A stretch of DNA of 32,955 bases, from positions 11,513 through 44,467 of the forward strand of contig NW_003122420.1 of NCBI RefSeq assembly GCF_000003605.2, written 5' to 3'. The notes beneath the pieces were generated by a model. That model made no database searches, was not told the origin of the DNA, and was given only the letters and a program-made list of their open reading frames with translations. The translations under genes and the position numbers were made by a program. The stretch comes from Saccoglossus kowalevskii (Eukaryota > Hemichordata > Enteropneusta > Harrimaniidae). This document shows positions 1-11,000 of the stretch, in pieces (position 1 is the first letter of the stretch; every line of letters starts with the position of its first letter).

Positions 1-980
1 ATAACTCCATTATCACACCAATCCCTATGTCTCCACTGCACAAATCATCTCCGTGCTCACTTCCGAGGGTCCAGCAGCCTTTCCAGTTTTCATGTCTCTG
101 ATTGCCTTCACTACTTCTTCTCGACTCACTCTTTCAACTGACCCTTCCACCAGATCAGCCTCCACATCCTGATCCCACTCATTCTCCTCATTCATGATTT
201 TTTCCATATGTTCTTTCCAGACTTTACTTCTATCTCTCTCACTGAAATTCAACTTGCCATCGCTTCCTCTCATACATCTTCCCTCCTGAACATCTCTTCC
301 ATCCCCTTTCATTGCCTTCACTATCTTATATACCTTGTTTGGATTACCCCTTAAGCTCACTCAGCACCTTCTCATTTTCCTCCCTCATGGCCTTTGCCAC
401 CACTTTCTTTGCTTGTTTCTTCAATCTCTTATACCTACCCTTATTCTCTTCAGTACCACTTTTTCGCATTTTCTTGTATGCATCTTTCTTTCTTGCTATT
501 GCTTCCTTCACCTCTTCATTCCACCACCCTGTGTCTCCTCTGCCCCTCCTACCTTTCTTCTTCCCACAAACTTCATCACATGCCTGCAACACCCCTTCTT
601 TAAAGCACCCCCACAAATCTGATGCATCAGTCTCCACAAGCTCCCCAACTCTCGCTTCAAAAATCTTTCTGGTATCTTCTTCTTTCAATTTCCACACATT
701 CCTCCTCACCAGTGCTACCTTCCTTACTATTTTTTCACCCTCCTCTTGTCCACATCCACAGCCACCAACCTGTGTTGTAATTCCCCTGGAAATACCTTTA
801 TATCCTTCAGAAATTTTCTCTTCTCCTTGTCCACTAGCACAAAATCAATCTCTGTCTCGTTTCCTCCAGAGCTGAACGTCACCTTCCTTTTGTCCTCCTT
901 CTTAAACCATGTATTTGCTACACACAACTCCTTTTCATCACAAAACTCCAACAACATCCGTCCTGCATCCTTCCCTTGTG
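1..980 (-). mobile_element. Decayed RTE/CFDP2-type non-LTR retrotransposon fragment
   Basis: Read on the minus strand from about 978 leftward, the translation matches the C-terminal half of an apurinic-type endonuclease, then the linker, then the start of the reverse transcriptase region. It includes SSGGNETEIDFVLV (about 880-840), LQHRLVAVDV (about 780-750), a WWNEEVKEAIARKKDAYKKM linker segment (about 530-470) and MKTGKAAGPSEV (about 75-40). These motifs belong to elements often misannotated as craniofacial development protein 2. Coding phase is lost near 729-735 (one base short in an A run), near 345-360 and near 20-35, so the copy is dead. The endonuclease start is missing (5' truncation, typical of target-primed insertion) and the 3' part continues left of the window. 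The plus-strand reading frames here are antisense shadows. Confidence 0.9.
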
Positions 981-1282
981 ATAAATGAAAAATAGTTTAC
1001 ACATTATTTGAAAGGGTTATCATGAACAATGCTAGTTTTCATTGTGGCATGACATTTTTATGTTTTTATACCTAGTTATAAAACACCATTACCTCATCAG
1101 TAAAATATGAAAATGTTTAATTGGTGCTTGTTTTTGCATGCATGAGAAGGTTACCGGTACAAAATGTTTTTAATGTAATTAAACTGAAAATTCCATGCTC
1201 CAGAAATGTTTTTATTTTTTTAATGCAAATATGATGTCACTTGTATGATGTACAAGTATAAATTTATTTGTATTTTTTGTAG

Positions 1283-1395
1283 TGGATATGTACACACCAA
1301 GTTCTGGTGCAGCCAATGAAACCAGCATCACTAACATCTCAACAACACCTAGTATGTATGTGAACACAACTAAAAACCCAGTTGTATGTATTGAA
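1283..1395 (+). CDS. TMC7: TMC exon: extracellular loop with three sequons
   Basis: The acceptor is a T-rich tract ending AG at 1281-1282 and the donor is GAA|GTAAGT. The exon enters at codon position 2 and ends in phase 0. It encodes a Ser/Thr/Asn-rich stretch with N-glycosylation sequons NET, NIS and NTT, then Cys, and runs directly into the CWE signature of the next exon. That fits the extracellular loop before a TMC core helix. It has the least conserved sequence of the seven exons, so its inclusion rests on phase and position. Confidence 0.75.
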
Positions 1396-4300
1396 GTAAG
1401 TTATTGTATTTACATTCATTGGTTATGCTCTGCTATCCTAAATACTAAATCAATTTATTGCTGTTTTTCAGTATCTCAGTAAAAAATTTGTACAGCAGTT
1501 GTACAGAATCTATCATGCTTCCACAATAAAATGAACATGAAGTTCACACATAAATAGTAAACCAAAGAAATAATATTTTTTGAAACAAACCATGATTAAA
1601 TACTGTAAAATACTTTTTTTTTGGCTAGAATTATTTCTCACTGAAAAGACTATTTGGACGTTTATATAGAGTTCATTTCCACTGATTTTTGATGATAAAA
1701 AATATAATAAATAATAAAAAATATAGGAAAAAAGAAATATTCACTGGATTCTATTTTCATTGAATTATCCCTTAAGTGAAAATAAATTTCAAGCGAATAT
1801 AAAGTATTTTACAGTACTTCATATCAATTTCAACAGCTACAGTATTATCCAACAGCGCCCTCTATTGGGAATGTGTCAGTTGTTTCAGTTTTTAGAGCTG
1901 TATGTACTGACTCAAAAATGAAAGCAAGGAGCACTGTAGCTGAATGGTACTAATCAGAGCATTGTCTTTTTGACTTCTAGCTCTATCATGATGTGTGTAA
2001 CTACTGTTGCCTTTCTTTCCTACAATAAATGAACCTTGTCTGGAAAGTGTGTCAATTTTCCCATGTGTGCCTCATATTGCAGCTAGAGAAGACTATTTAC
2101 TGTCTGCAAGTTGGGGGGGGGGGTATTTTGCAACATACTTGACCTTTATATTATTGATATTAATTTTTGGACTGAATCTGCATTTTAATTATTTCAGAAT
2201 TGTTGGGAGACTGAATTTGGACAAGAATTATATCGTCTTGTCATCATTGATTTCATTTTTCTATTGATCTCAACATTCTTCGTGGAGTTCATGATGAGGT
2301 AAGTCATTTCACTTTTCTTTCTTATTTCAGTTTACATGTTACCAGTGTATAGAAAAAACATCTGTGACTGAAACGCCCCCCCCCCCCAACCTGGCAAACT
2401 ACCTTTTGTAATAATTGCTAAATAAATATTTACATTCACCCTCACAAGCAGCATCGTCTTGTTCATTTCTTTATTGACAGGATTTTCAGTGATTACTGTT
2501 GTAAAACACGGAGCAGACCAGAGTTTGATATTGCAAGAAACACCATGGAATTGATCCAGTCACAAACATTAACCTGGTAATGTATTAACTACAACCTTAA
2601 CATGAATCCAAAACTTGGGTAGTATTAAACTTATCTTAATGAGTGATAAGATCTAAACAGTTTAAACTTCACACATACATCATATCAGACATATACACTG
2701 CATTTGTTTCATGATTCAATTGACGATGGCTGACTAGATGCCATTTTAAGGTTGAAAATGTATCAAAATCACACATGTTTACCATTCCGCAAACAGATCT
2801 CAGTCATGTTTGGACAGATTTGGTTTAAACTTGGTACATATATTGAACATAATGGAATCATGATGGGATGAATTCAAACAGGCCATCTAGCAGCCATTTT
2901 TGCATCTTCAAACATTATATCAGACATATTGGACAAAAACAGATGGCTGGTTGACTGACTGGCAGTCATCTTGTTCAATGGAGCAATTCCCAGAAACGTA
3001 TCTCATACATGTAAATAGATATTATGAATATCGCCTCGCTGATCATGCAATATTTCATGCCTATAGAACAAACAGGGACTATGTCATTGACAATGACTTG
3101 TTCTTAATGCACTTTGCTGTGTACCGGTAACAAGTGTTATGTATATTCAAATGTTAATAGACTGCATTTGACCATAGTACAAATATATTTTGTATCAGTA
3201 GTAAAAGTCTGCAGATAACAGCATGTATAAATTGATATATTGTCATGTTTATTATTTTTATGTTTATTATTTGGAATGAATTTTGCATTAATTGATAGTC
3301 TTTGTGATTCTGATATAATTTTCAGTTGTAGCATTTTATTATATTTGTTTTTTTCAGGCTTGGTCTGTTTTATTCGCCTTTACTTGTTTTCATTTGCATA
3401 ATAAAACTTATTGTATTATTCTATGTGAAACGGGTGAGTATCCATCCCATGATGCATTGCACTATAAGCTTCAGTAATTGAATACAATGTAATTTTTTAT
3501 GTAATACATCAATTCTCGATATATTTAAAAAACTAATAATATTTACAGAATCTGAATTTTCCAGAATTATCAAAAGAAGTATATCATTTTGATCTTGTTT
3601 GTGCAGTAGTTGTACAGAGAAGATCTGAAATGTTTGTATTTCCTTTTATAGTACAGTGTTATTGGTAACTGTACCCCATCATTAAAACCATGGCGAGCTG
3701 GCAGAACAACTACAGTATTTTTGGGTATGTTGTTATGTATGTTCTTCTTAGCAGCTGGTACTGTTTGTTACAGTATGGTCAGGTAAGGCCTTATTCTATC
3801 TCTAAAAATTATTATTAATATTTGCCTACATTGCCATTAAAAGACAAATTAATGGAGGGTGCTCTCCTATCGCTTAAATATTTTTACTATCAATAGAGTA
3901 TCCTTCTATCACTAGAGGATGATCTTCTATCACTAGAGGGTGCTCTTCTATCACTAGAAGGTGTCTTCTATCACTAGAGGGTGATCTTCTATCAATAGAG
4001 GGTGATCTTCTATCAATAGAGGGTGCTCTTCTACCAATAGAGGGTGCTCTTCTACCAATAGAGGGTGCTCTTCTATCACTAGAGGGTGCTCTTCTATCAC
4101 TAGTGGGTGCTCTTCTATCACTAGAGAGTGCTCTTCTATCATAAGAGGGTGCTCTTCTATCATAAGAGGGTGCTCTTCTATCACTAGAGGGTGCTCTTCT
4201 ATCACTAGAGGGTGCTCTTCTATCACTAGAGGGTGCTCTTCTATCACTAGAGGGTGCTCTTCTATCACTAGAGGGTGCTCTTCTATCAATAGAGAGTGCT

Positions 4301-5213
4301 TTTCTACAGTTCCATGGATTAAATTCAGCAGATTTGTAAATAATATATATACAGTAATAACTTGATAATATCAGCCTACGACGTTCTGGAATACTTCTTT
4401 TCAATAATGTGTCTTTGTTTGGCAGTATTGAATCATCAAATGAATGTGGTCCATTCCGGGATTTGGTGTACATGTATGATGTGGTGACTGAACTGTTAGA
4501 AGAATGGGCAGATAGTAACACATTGAATGCTATTTATGTAATCATAGACCTTCTCATGTCACCTGGAACTGTTTTGATAGTCGCTATTTTACTAAGGTCA
4601 GTTAATATTAATCTTGTAGTAATATCATATTAGTAATCTTTAGGATTACTTTTCATGCGTCAGAATACATATTTTTTAAATGGAGTTATGTCACCTGATC
4701 ACCCAAAGTGTATTGATATGTAAAAAGCATTGCTATTGGTGTAGCACAAAATGGCAGATTAATAACTGTGAAAGCTTTCTGTTTGTTTTTTATGATTTGT
4801 TCAATATACGATACATGTTGAAAAGTTGACCTACTCTCACTTTGATTGTGAGAATTATAAATTACTCATAAGCATCATTATGTGTTTCTTTTCTTAGTCT
4901 CCTTGTATACTACTTTAGCTCAATTGCCACAGGCAGCAAACAATTAGTGGCAAAATTACGAGTACAAATCGGTGTTGAAGGCAAAGACAAAATGTTCCTG
5001 TTGAAATTATTACAAGACAGAGTGAAACAACTCCCTGTGGATGCTCAGCTTGAATACAAAGCCAGTCTGACTAATCCTAAATCTGGTGAACATAACGGAT
5101 CAGCATTTGCCGCTAGCCATATGAACGGCGTGTATGGTTCGGATGTTATACGATCTACAGCAGCGATTGAAGCTGATATTGATGACTACGATCACCACCA
5201 AAAGTATTCTTAA
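1283..5213 (+). CDS. TMC7: Transmembrane channel-like protein (TMC7-like), C-terminal seven exons
   Basis: Coding exons 1283-1395, 2198-2298, 2481-2576, 3358-3433, 3652-3782, 4426-4596 and 4898-5213 join in phase through GT/AG junctions. They give 333 complete residues and a TAA stop at 5211-5213. Family evidence: CWETEFGQELYRL (residues 39-51 of this fragment; TMC signature region), FDIARNTMELIQSQTLTW, KPWRAGRTTT, ECGPFRD and EGKDKMFLLKLL near the C terminus. The last two resemble TMC7 as I remember it. Residues 1-37 form a loop with three N-glycosylation sequons. At least four hydrophobic segments follow, then a basic/charged cytosolic tail of about 90 residues. TMC proteins are polytopic channel or channel-like membrane proteins; TMC1/2 act in hair-cell mechanotransduction and TMC7 is less understood. 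The 5' exons lie outside the window. Assignment to the TMC family is firm; the TMC7 subgroup is an inference. Confidence 0.9.
1854..1868 (-). promoter_or_regulatory. CTCF-like motif
   Basis: The minus-strand sequence CCAATAGAGGGCGCT matches the CTCF core consensus CCASYAGRKGGCRSY at 14 of 15 positions. It lies in a TMC intron. Binding is inferred only. Confidence 0.4.
1929..1985 (+). repeat. tRNA-like fragment (possible SINE head)
   Basis: The stretch beginning GGAGCACTGTAGCTGAATGG contains a good A-box-like segment (TAGCTGAATGG), then GAGCATTGTC and a short loop, like the 5' half of a tRNA. No GGTTCRANTCC B box follows at the right distance, so it is not an intact tRNA gene. Confidence 0.3.
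2198..2298 (+). CDS. TMC7: TMC exon: CWE..GQELYRL signature and membrane helix
   Basis: It lies between acceptor ATTTCAG and donor GTAAGT and ends in phase 2. It encodes the TMC signature CWETEFGQELYRLVIIDF followed by a hydrophobic helix ending FVEFMMR. Confidence 0.93.
2481..2576 (+). CDS. TMC7: TMC exon: FDIARNTMELIQSQTLTW segment
   Basis: Acceptor TTGACAG, donor GTAATG, phase 2 in and out. It encodes a Cys- and Arg-containing cytosolic loop leading into the conserved FDIA-N--ELI-SQTLTW motif found before a TMC pore-region helix. Confidence 0.93.
2577..3357 (+). other. TMC intron, no recognised element
   Basis: A+T-rich intron. A plus-strand reading frame at 2900-3130 resembles nothing I know and has no splice support. 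The palindrome TACCGGTA occurs at 3122-3129. Confidence 0.6.
3358..3433 (+). CDS. TMC7: TMC exon: membrane helix LGLFYSPLL...
   Basis: Acceptor TTTTTTTCAG, donor GTGAGT. It encodes 25 full codons forming one hydrophobic helix (GLFYSPLLVFICIIKLIVLF) ending YVKR. It enters in phase 2 and ends in phase 0. Confidence 0.92.
3652..3782 (+). CDS. TMC7: TMC exon: KPWRAGRTTT loop and helix
   Basis: Acceptor TTTTATAG, donor GTAAGG. It encodes a short loop with the conserved PWRA motif, then a long hydrophobic helix (VFLGMLLCMFFLAAGTVCY). It ends in phase 2. Confidence 0.93.
3888..4300. repeat. 21-bp minisatellite in a TMC intron
   Basis: About 19-20 tandem copies of a 21-bp unit with consensus AGGGTGCTCTTCTATCACT plus AG. 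Variants include CAATAG, CATAAG and CTACC. Copies in the 4160-4290 part are almost identical; those at the left edge are more diverged. Because 21 is a multiple of 3, a stop-free frame in the unit repeats throughout, which gives long antisense frames (heptads SSDRRAP and VIEEHPL) without implying a gene. Confidence 0.95.
4426..4596 (+). CDS. TMC7: TMC exon: ECGPFRD extracellular segment and last helix
   Basis: Acceptor TTTGGCAG, donor GTCAGT. It encodes ECGPFRD, an amphipathic extracellular stretch (about 30 residues) and the start of the last membrane helix (SPGTVLIVAILL). It begins about 125 bp after the end of the 21-bp minisatellite in the preceding intron. Confidence 0.93.
4898..5213 (+). 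CDS. TMC7: TMC terminal exon: end of last helix and cytosolic tail
   Basis: The acceptor is TTTCTTAG. It encodes LLVYYFSSIA (end of the last helix), then a basic amphipathic segment with EGKDKMFLLKLLQDR, typical of TMC7 C-termini. A hydrophilic tail rich in Asp, His and Ser follows, ending at the TAA at 5211-5213. Confidence 0.94.
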
Positions 5214-6559
5214 TTACAATGTTTGTTACTTACGTTTTTGTAAACGTTACATTTCTCTGATAAAACAATGTGAAATGTGGGCGATTTAGGAAGTCTGTGA
5301 AAAAGCTTCTTGAAGTTTCCCTAAGTGGAGGTATCCCATATGTTGGGTTCACAAAATACATGTTATGACAAATCTGCCACAAAAATAATGATGAAAAATT
5401 ATTTAAAAAAATATGAAATGATAAATTTATATAGCAATATGATATTGAAGATTTCATTATATTTTACATTAAGAAATTATTATTTGAATATTTTCAATTT
5501 TGTATCTCGTGAGATCCAGCTTGTTTATGACAAACATGCTTTATTTATAAATAGATATTTTATTTCTGTTGAAGATAGTGTTTTTCTTGCAGACTACTAG
5601 TATTCGAAGCTGACAATTTCATAACATAGAATGTGGCTTATTCCAACGTTATGTGAGACAATCAATGTTTTTGTCAGTCTTCACCAATAAATTCTTCCAT
5701 ATTTTTCAAAATTGTACATCAATACATGTAACTGATCAGAAATGAAGTTCATTGGTTCATAATTAACAACTAAATTAAACAAAAGGTCGTACAAATTGAT
5801 AAAAGTGAAGTTCAAAACATTTACACAATAACATGCATATCTGCAAAGTGTCTTTGCACTGATCTACAACACATATCAAATTATTTTTAGTTTACGAATT
5901 GGTCATCGGTCAGTTTGAAAACTAAGAAATATCAATAACATTGTATTGATTGGCAAAACTGAACATTTGGCATGTGTGTATACCGTTGTTTGTATAAATG
6001 GAACATATAAAAAAATTGCATATGAATAGTGTGCATAAGTGAAATATTTTTTAAGTTTCTTTAATAGCAATAATAAGTTTTACAAACAATACAGCATTTA
6101 CTTTTAAATTATTTATATCAAATTTATATTCCACTATGATAATCAGGGATATCTGCTAATAACCAATAAAAAAATAACTTGAGATTATATTCAATTAGTA
6201 TCGCTAGTTTTACATGGAAGCAATAATATAAGACTTTATGATTTTTAATTTCTCTGAAACTTTCAAAAATATTATGTCTTCATTCACAAACAGTTTTCTC
6301 AACTGTGCAAAAAATTATCATTTGATTTTAAAACTCTACTACATAAAGATGTATTAATTATAATGTTCCAACTGCCATTACACTCTCAAATATACCATAT
6401 GGGCTATGGCAAATAGGAATTGGAAGGTATTACATGGTATGGCATTTATTTCACAAAATATTGCTTCAGTTCATAAAAAGCCATCAGTGTTTATTAGATT
6501 ATTAACAAAGAGATTTGTATGTGCTTGCAGTTACCTACCGATATTTCTGATTTCCTACT
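5214..6559 (+). other. TMC 3' UTR and flanking sequence
   Basis: A+T-rich, with no coding exon recognised. AATAAA occurs at 5686-5691 and again at 6165-6170, so the 3' UTR could be about 0.5 to 1 kb long. Confidence 0.5.
5686..5691 (+). promoter_or_regulatory. Candidate TMC polyadenylation signal
   Basis: First AATAAA after the TMC stop, 473 bp downstream. The choice is by position only. Confidence 0.35.
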
Positions 6560-7512
6560 GCCCTTTGCTGCAGCCCATTTTAGATTTGCTCCAGCCCATT
6601 TGATGATTTCAAATTTACTTTGACCCATTTCTGATTTCCTGCTGCCCTTTGCCACAGTACATTTTAGATTTGCTCCAGCCTATTTCAGAATGGCCACAGT
6701 CTATTTTAGATTTGCTCCAACCTATTTCAGATTTGCTATTACCCATTTCAGATTCACTCCAGCCTATTTCAGATTCACTCCAACCTATTTCAGATTCACT
6801 TCAGCCCATTTCAGATTCACTCCAGCCTATTTCAGATTCACTCCAGCCCATTTCAAATTCACTTCAGCCCATTTCAGATTTGCTATTACACATCTCAGAT
6901 TCACTCCAGCCTATTTCAGATTCGCTATGACCCATTTCAGATTCACTCCAGCCCATAACAGATTTGCTATGATCCATTTCAGATTCACTCCAGCCCATTA
7001 CAGATTCACTCCAGCCCATTTCAAATTCACTCCAGCCAATTTTAAATTCACTCCAGCCCATTTCAGGTTTGCTATGACCCATTTCAGATTCACTCCAGCC
7101 TATTTCAGATTTGCTATGACCCATTTCAGATTCACTCCAGCCCATAACAGATTTGCTATGATCCATTTCAGATTCACTCCAGCCCATTACAGATTCACTC
7201 CAGCCCATTTCAAATTCACTCCAGCCAATTTCAGATTCACTCCAGCCCATTTCAGGTTTGCTATGACCCATTTCAGATTCACTCCAGCCCATTTCAGATT
7301 TGCTATTACCCATTTCAGATTCATTCCAGCCTGTTTCAGATTTACCCCTGCCTATTTCAGATTCACTCCAGCCTATTTCAGATTCACTCCTGCCCATTTC
7401 AGATTCACTCCAGCCTATTTCAGATTCACTCCAGCCTGTTTCAGATTCACTCCAGCCTATTTCAGATTTGCTATGACCCATTGCAGATTCACTCCCGCCC
7501 ATTTCAGATCTG
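6560..7512. repeat. Large 21-bp minisatellite downstream of TMC
   Basis: Roughly forty or more tandem copies of a 21-bp unit with consensus CAGATTCACTCCAGCCTATT plus T. A common variant replaces TCACTCCAGC by TTGCTATGAC. The left end (6560-6660) is degenerate. A longer block is itself duplicated: the segment with GCCCATAACAGATTTGCTAT recurs at a 189-bp offset (9 units; 6952 and 7141). All three plus-strand frames of the consensus lack stops, which explains the long plus frame at 6690-7562 (FRFTPAY repeats) and the minus frame at 6864-7502. I do not regard these as genes. Confidence 0.95.
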
Positions 7513-8039
7513 CCATTTTTTTCTCTGAAGTTTTACACATGCCCTACTCAATTCTTTTGTAATTTAGCTAATAAGTAGAAACGTTTGATCCTCTATACAC
7601 AGGGTAAAATGCTTTATAATAATCTGTAATATTTGAATTTAATTTTAATATTTCTCCTTGAAAATGATTGTTAATATAATGCTTTAACTTTGTTTTCCAA
7701 ACTTTCTATTTTTGTTGTTTATAGGATATTCTTTATATCAGAAAGCTTTTCAATTATAGAACGGAGAAAAATATTGTACATAAAATTTACCATCAGCATT
7801 ATTTTAAGATATCAACTTAAGCAATAAACCACTGGATTCATGCATTGTACATTATATCTATCATAAATGTCAAATTTAAGCTTGATTTTCATAAATACCG
7901 GTATATCTACATTGTTTGAATGTTGTGGTACAGCCAGTAACTATGTAATTCCCACATGTTTCCAAGTTAATAATACTTATTTGGGAAATAAAATGTTTTT
8001 TTTCTAATGTCCACTGCTTGGTCTGTAGAAATGTAAATT

Positions 8040-8055
8040 GGGGGGGGGGGGGGGG
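8040..8055 (+). repeat. G16 homopolymer
   Basis: Sixteen consecutive G in A+T-rich surroundings. It could form a G-quadruplex and its length is likely variable or misassembled. Confidence 0.9.
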
Positions 8056-11000
8056 TTATTGTAAGAGGACTTCTGTATTTACTCTATCAAAGTGAATAAA
8101 TGTGCCCATAGGAAATGTTCTACACAGCCACCATTGAGGGCGCACCTCCCTGGCTTCATTCATGATAACTTTCTCATTTCTTAAGTATTTTGGAAGAAAT
8201 TTATTGATTCAGAAACTAATTTCAGGGTACTCTTTTTCTGAGGTGCATACCTACTCTTTACAAAGCTGGGAACGAGGCTAATTCCAATCAAGCTGCAATG
8301 GAGTCGTGGAAATTATTAAAACCATGTTAAAGACAGTTTGTCTTTAGTTTAATTCACACACTATTTACACATTCTCCATTCTGCGGATCTATTCACTAGA
8401 ACAGAAATTATAGACAAGACCTTTTTTGTGTTAATTTTATTCAATGATGAAATACAATGTGAGCGTAAGTATACACAACAAATAGCTCTCAGTAAATTGA
8501 AATATCACACACAAAAATATGACTTAATCCTCGATGCAAATGAAAGTTTTTTTAACCTGTCATGACCTTCACTATTTTGTTCAGAACCACATGATTGCTG
8601 ACATATATAAAATCAATTGTGAATATAGAACACAAAGTTACAAAAGTAGCAAAAATTGTGTGTATGATGCATGTCGTGTATACGTGTGGCACGTACACTA
8701 GATTTCGTATGTTCTATCAATGGCAGCTAACAGGGTTTCACTGCTTCTGTATTGTAGTTACAACTTGTAAAGCACCAATTTCAGATCTACTTTATAGCAT
8801 ATAAGTGTAACAACAAATAGAATGTACCAATAGAATCTTATATTTAAAAGGTGATCTGTTTTGATATAAAACAAAGAAACTCAATTTTAAAGCGCATGTA
8901 TATTACTATAAACCGGTTAAGTTTCGTTGCTAGGAATTTTCATTTGAGAATTTTATGTGATTTGTCTTGACAAAATTTCGTGGAAGTCACTGACACTGTG
9001 TCATAGAACTCCTAGATCACTGTTAATGAAATATCACGATGTTCACAGACTACAAAAGTTGTTTCTCAACGAAGTTAAATCGGTTCCCAGTATCCACATA
9101 CATTTAGACTGTTGCTACTCGATGCAATCTTCTAAATCCACATGATAATGCAATAAAAAATTTAAGACCTGGTGAACACACCCAAACATTTAAAATAGTG
9201 ACCTCAGTGAACATATTTGCTTTTTACAGTAATTTAGGTGGTATATTTATATAACAAAATAAGACCACACTTTATATGGTTTTGTATTTGTTGATTGAAA
9301 GATACACAATATGAGATGGCATTGTGCTGTACACATCACATAATAATAAGCATAAAATAGTTTCACGGTAGAAGTAGATGAAAAATGGGAAAGGTATACA
9401 AGAAAGAAGTTATACTTAAAAAAAGTGATTTAAAGGGCAGTGGTCATTGTGGGCATGTACATTAAATTTTGCATAATTATGCAACACATTTGACTCACAA
9501 GTTGTATTATGTTTCTATGCGTAGTGTTGGACCAAAGCATGTCGCTGCAATGACCGCAACCCTTTAGAAGACCATTTTAAGCTTTTTATGTCACATGGTA
9601 TTTTTGTTTTTTGAGTTTTTCTGTTGTCAAGTTATTGTTCCAAAATGCGTTCTCTATTTACATTCAAGTATGACTTTTGACACTGGAATTCCCTGAAATG
9701 TTGTCAAAATCTGAAGAAAAAACAGCCTTATACTAGTTATGAATTTAAGTAATATGTATATTTTGATTCAAAATGGCCACTGAAATGAGACAAGTTGATG
9801 AACTCCTTTCTTGCTCACCGAATAAAGAAGTCCACATTTTGTACTTGTTCACTGTGTCCACCCCAAAGTACAGGAAATCATGACAAATGTCCTAATCACA
9901 TGGTGTTAATTTGGTGGCACTCATGAAGTAAATTCTAACAGCAGATGAAATTGAACCATGGCTGGAAAGTTACGTAACTTGCAGCATAATCATCTGATAT
10001 CTACAAATGGTCTATTGTGTATTACCGGTAAATGGTATGGGAATAAAACACAACAAATCAGTAAAATAAAATGACATCTTTGGTAGGTAGGGGTTCATGG
10101 AAGTGGCCTATTTACATTACACATGGTTCACAGTCAATGAACAAAAAAAGTCAAACATGTTTAAAAATTTATAATGTGTTTTCCATTGTAATTCCACCAT
10201 ACCTTGTCAGAAAACTGGCAGTATAGTAATATTAATAGTTTACATAAAAAAGTTTTGACAACTTCAATTAGTTGAAAAAGTATGAAAAGCACACCAAGCA
10301 AATACTTATAACAATTGAAAATATTTTTAAATGGTTAATCATTACAACATGTACATAACATCTTTTCTTATAGATGTGATTAATATACATTAAGTTTAAA
10401 ACATTTAAAAAAAAAGAAAAAAGTTTTTTTCAATCAACATTTTCAGAAATGCACTCATCCAACAAGAATCTTGATCATTCGATATGCACATTTTCATTGT
10501 CGTATTTATAAAATATAATTGTGCTTTGGTCCATTCAATTCCCAGTTTCTGCACAAAATAAGTAATAAACTATTGTTCCAGGTTGCAGAGACTTGCACAA
10601 CAATTATTTTAATTGAATGATCCTTCACATAACTTTATCCACAGACAGTGAATGATGTTAACACATATTTACACATCTCTCAAATTTCCAAACTAATGAT
10701 TGATATTACAAACACTTAAATCGTTAGAATTTTCATGTAAAGTGATATTTAAATTGCTACATTCGTTGCATCGTGCTGTGTTTGATATGGGACCCATAGC
10801 GACGTATACAACACATGGAAAATACATTGTTTACACAAAATTCAAACACAGGTATGTGGAAACTGCAGTGCTTCAATTACATGATTGATGAGTACAAGTC
10901 AACAATACACCACTGGCTGACAAATGGTGTCCATTTTTGCTAAAGTTAGTAAATGCATAAATACTTTTGTTTGACCTCAGATTGTTGACCGATTAGCTAT

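Larger units (their letters stand above)
1396..2197 (+). other. TMC intron, non-coding
   Basis: No exon-like stretch is visible between the GTAAGT donor and the ATTTCAG acceptor. It holds a CTCF-like motif on the minus strand (1854-1868), a tRNA-like fragment (about 1929-1985) and a run of G at about 2112-2122. Confidence 0.7.

Noticed and set aside
312-875. A 187-residue plus-strand frame
   Set aside because: It is the antisense shadow of the minus-strand retrotransposon, whose motifs are recognisable on the other strand.
1929-1985. An intact tRNA gene
   Set aside because: An A-box-like segment is present, but no B box and no closed acceptor stem.
3874-4521. A 215-residue minus-strand frame of SSDRRAP heptads
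   Set aside because: It lies in a TMC intron and runs antisense through a verified TMC exon. The open frame follows from the 21-bp period.
6690-7562. A 290-residue plus-strand frame of FRFTPAY heptads, as a gene for a repetitive protein
   Set aside because: It is a by-product of a 21-bp array whose consensus has no stops in any plus frame. There is no splice, start or promoter support and no non-repetitive domain.
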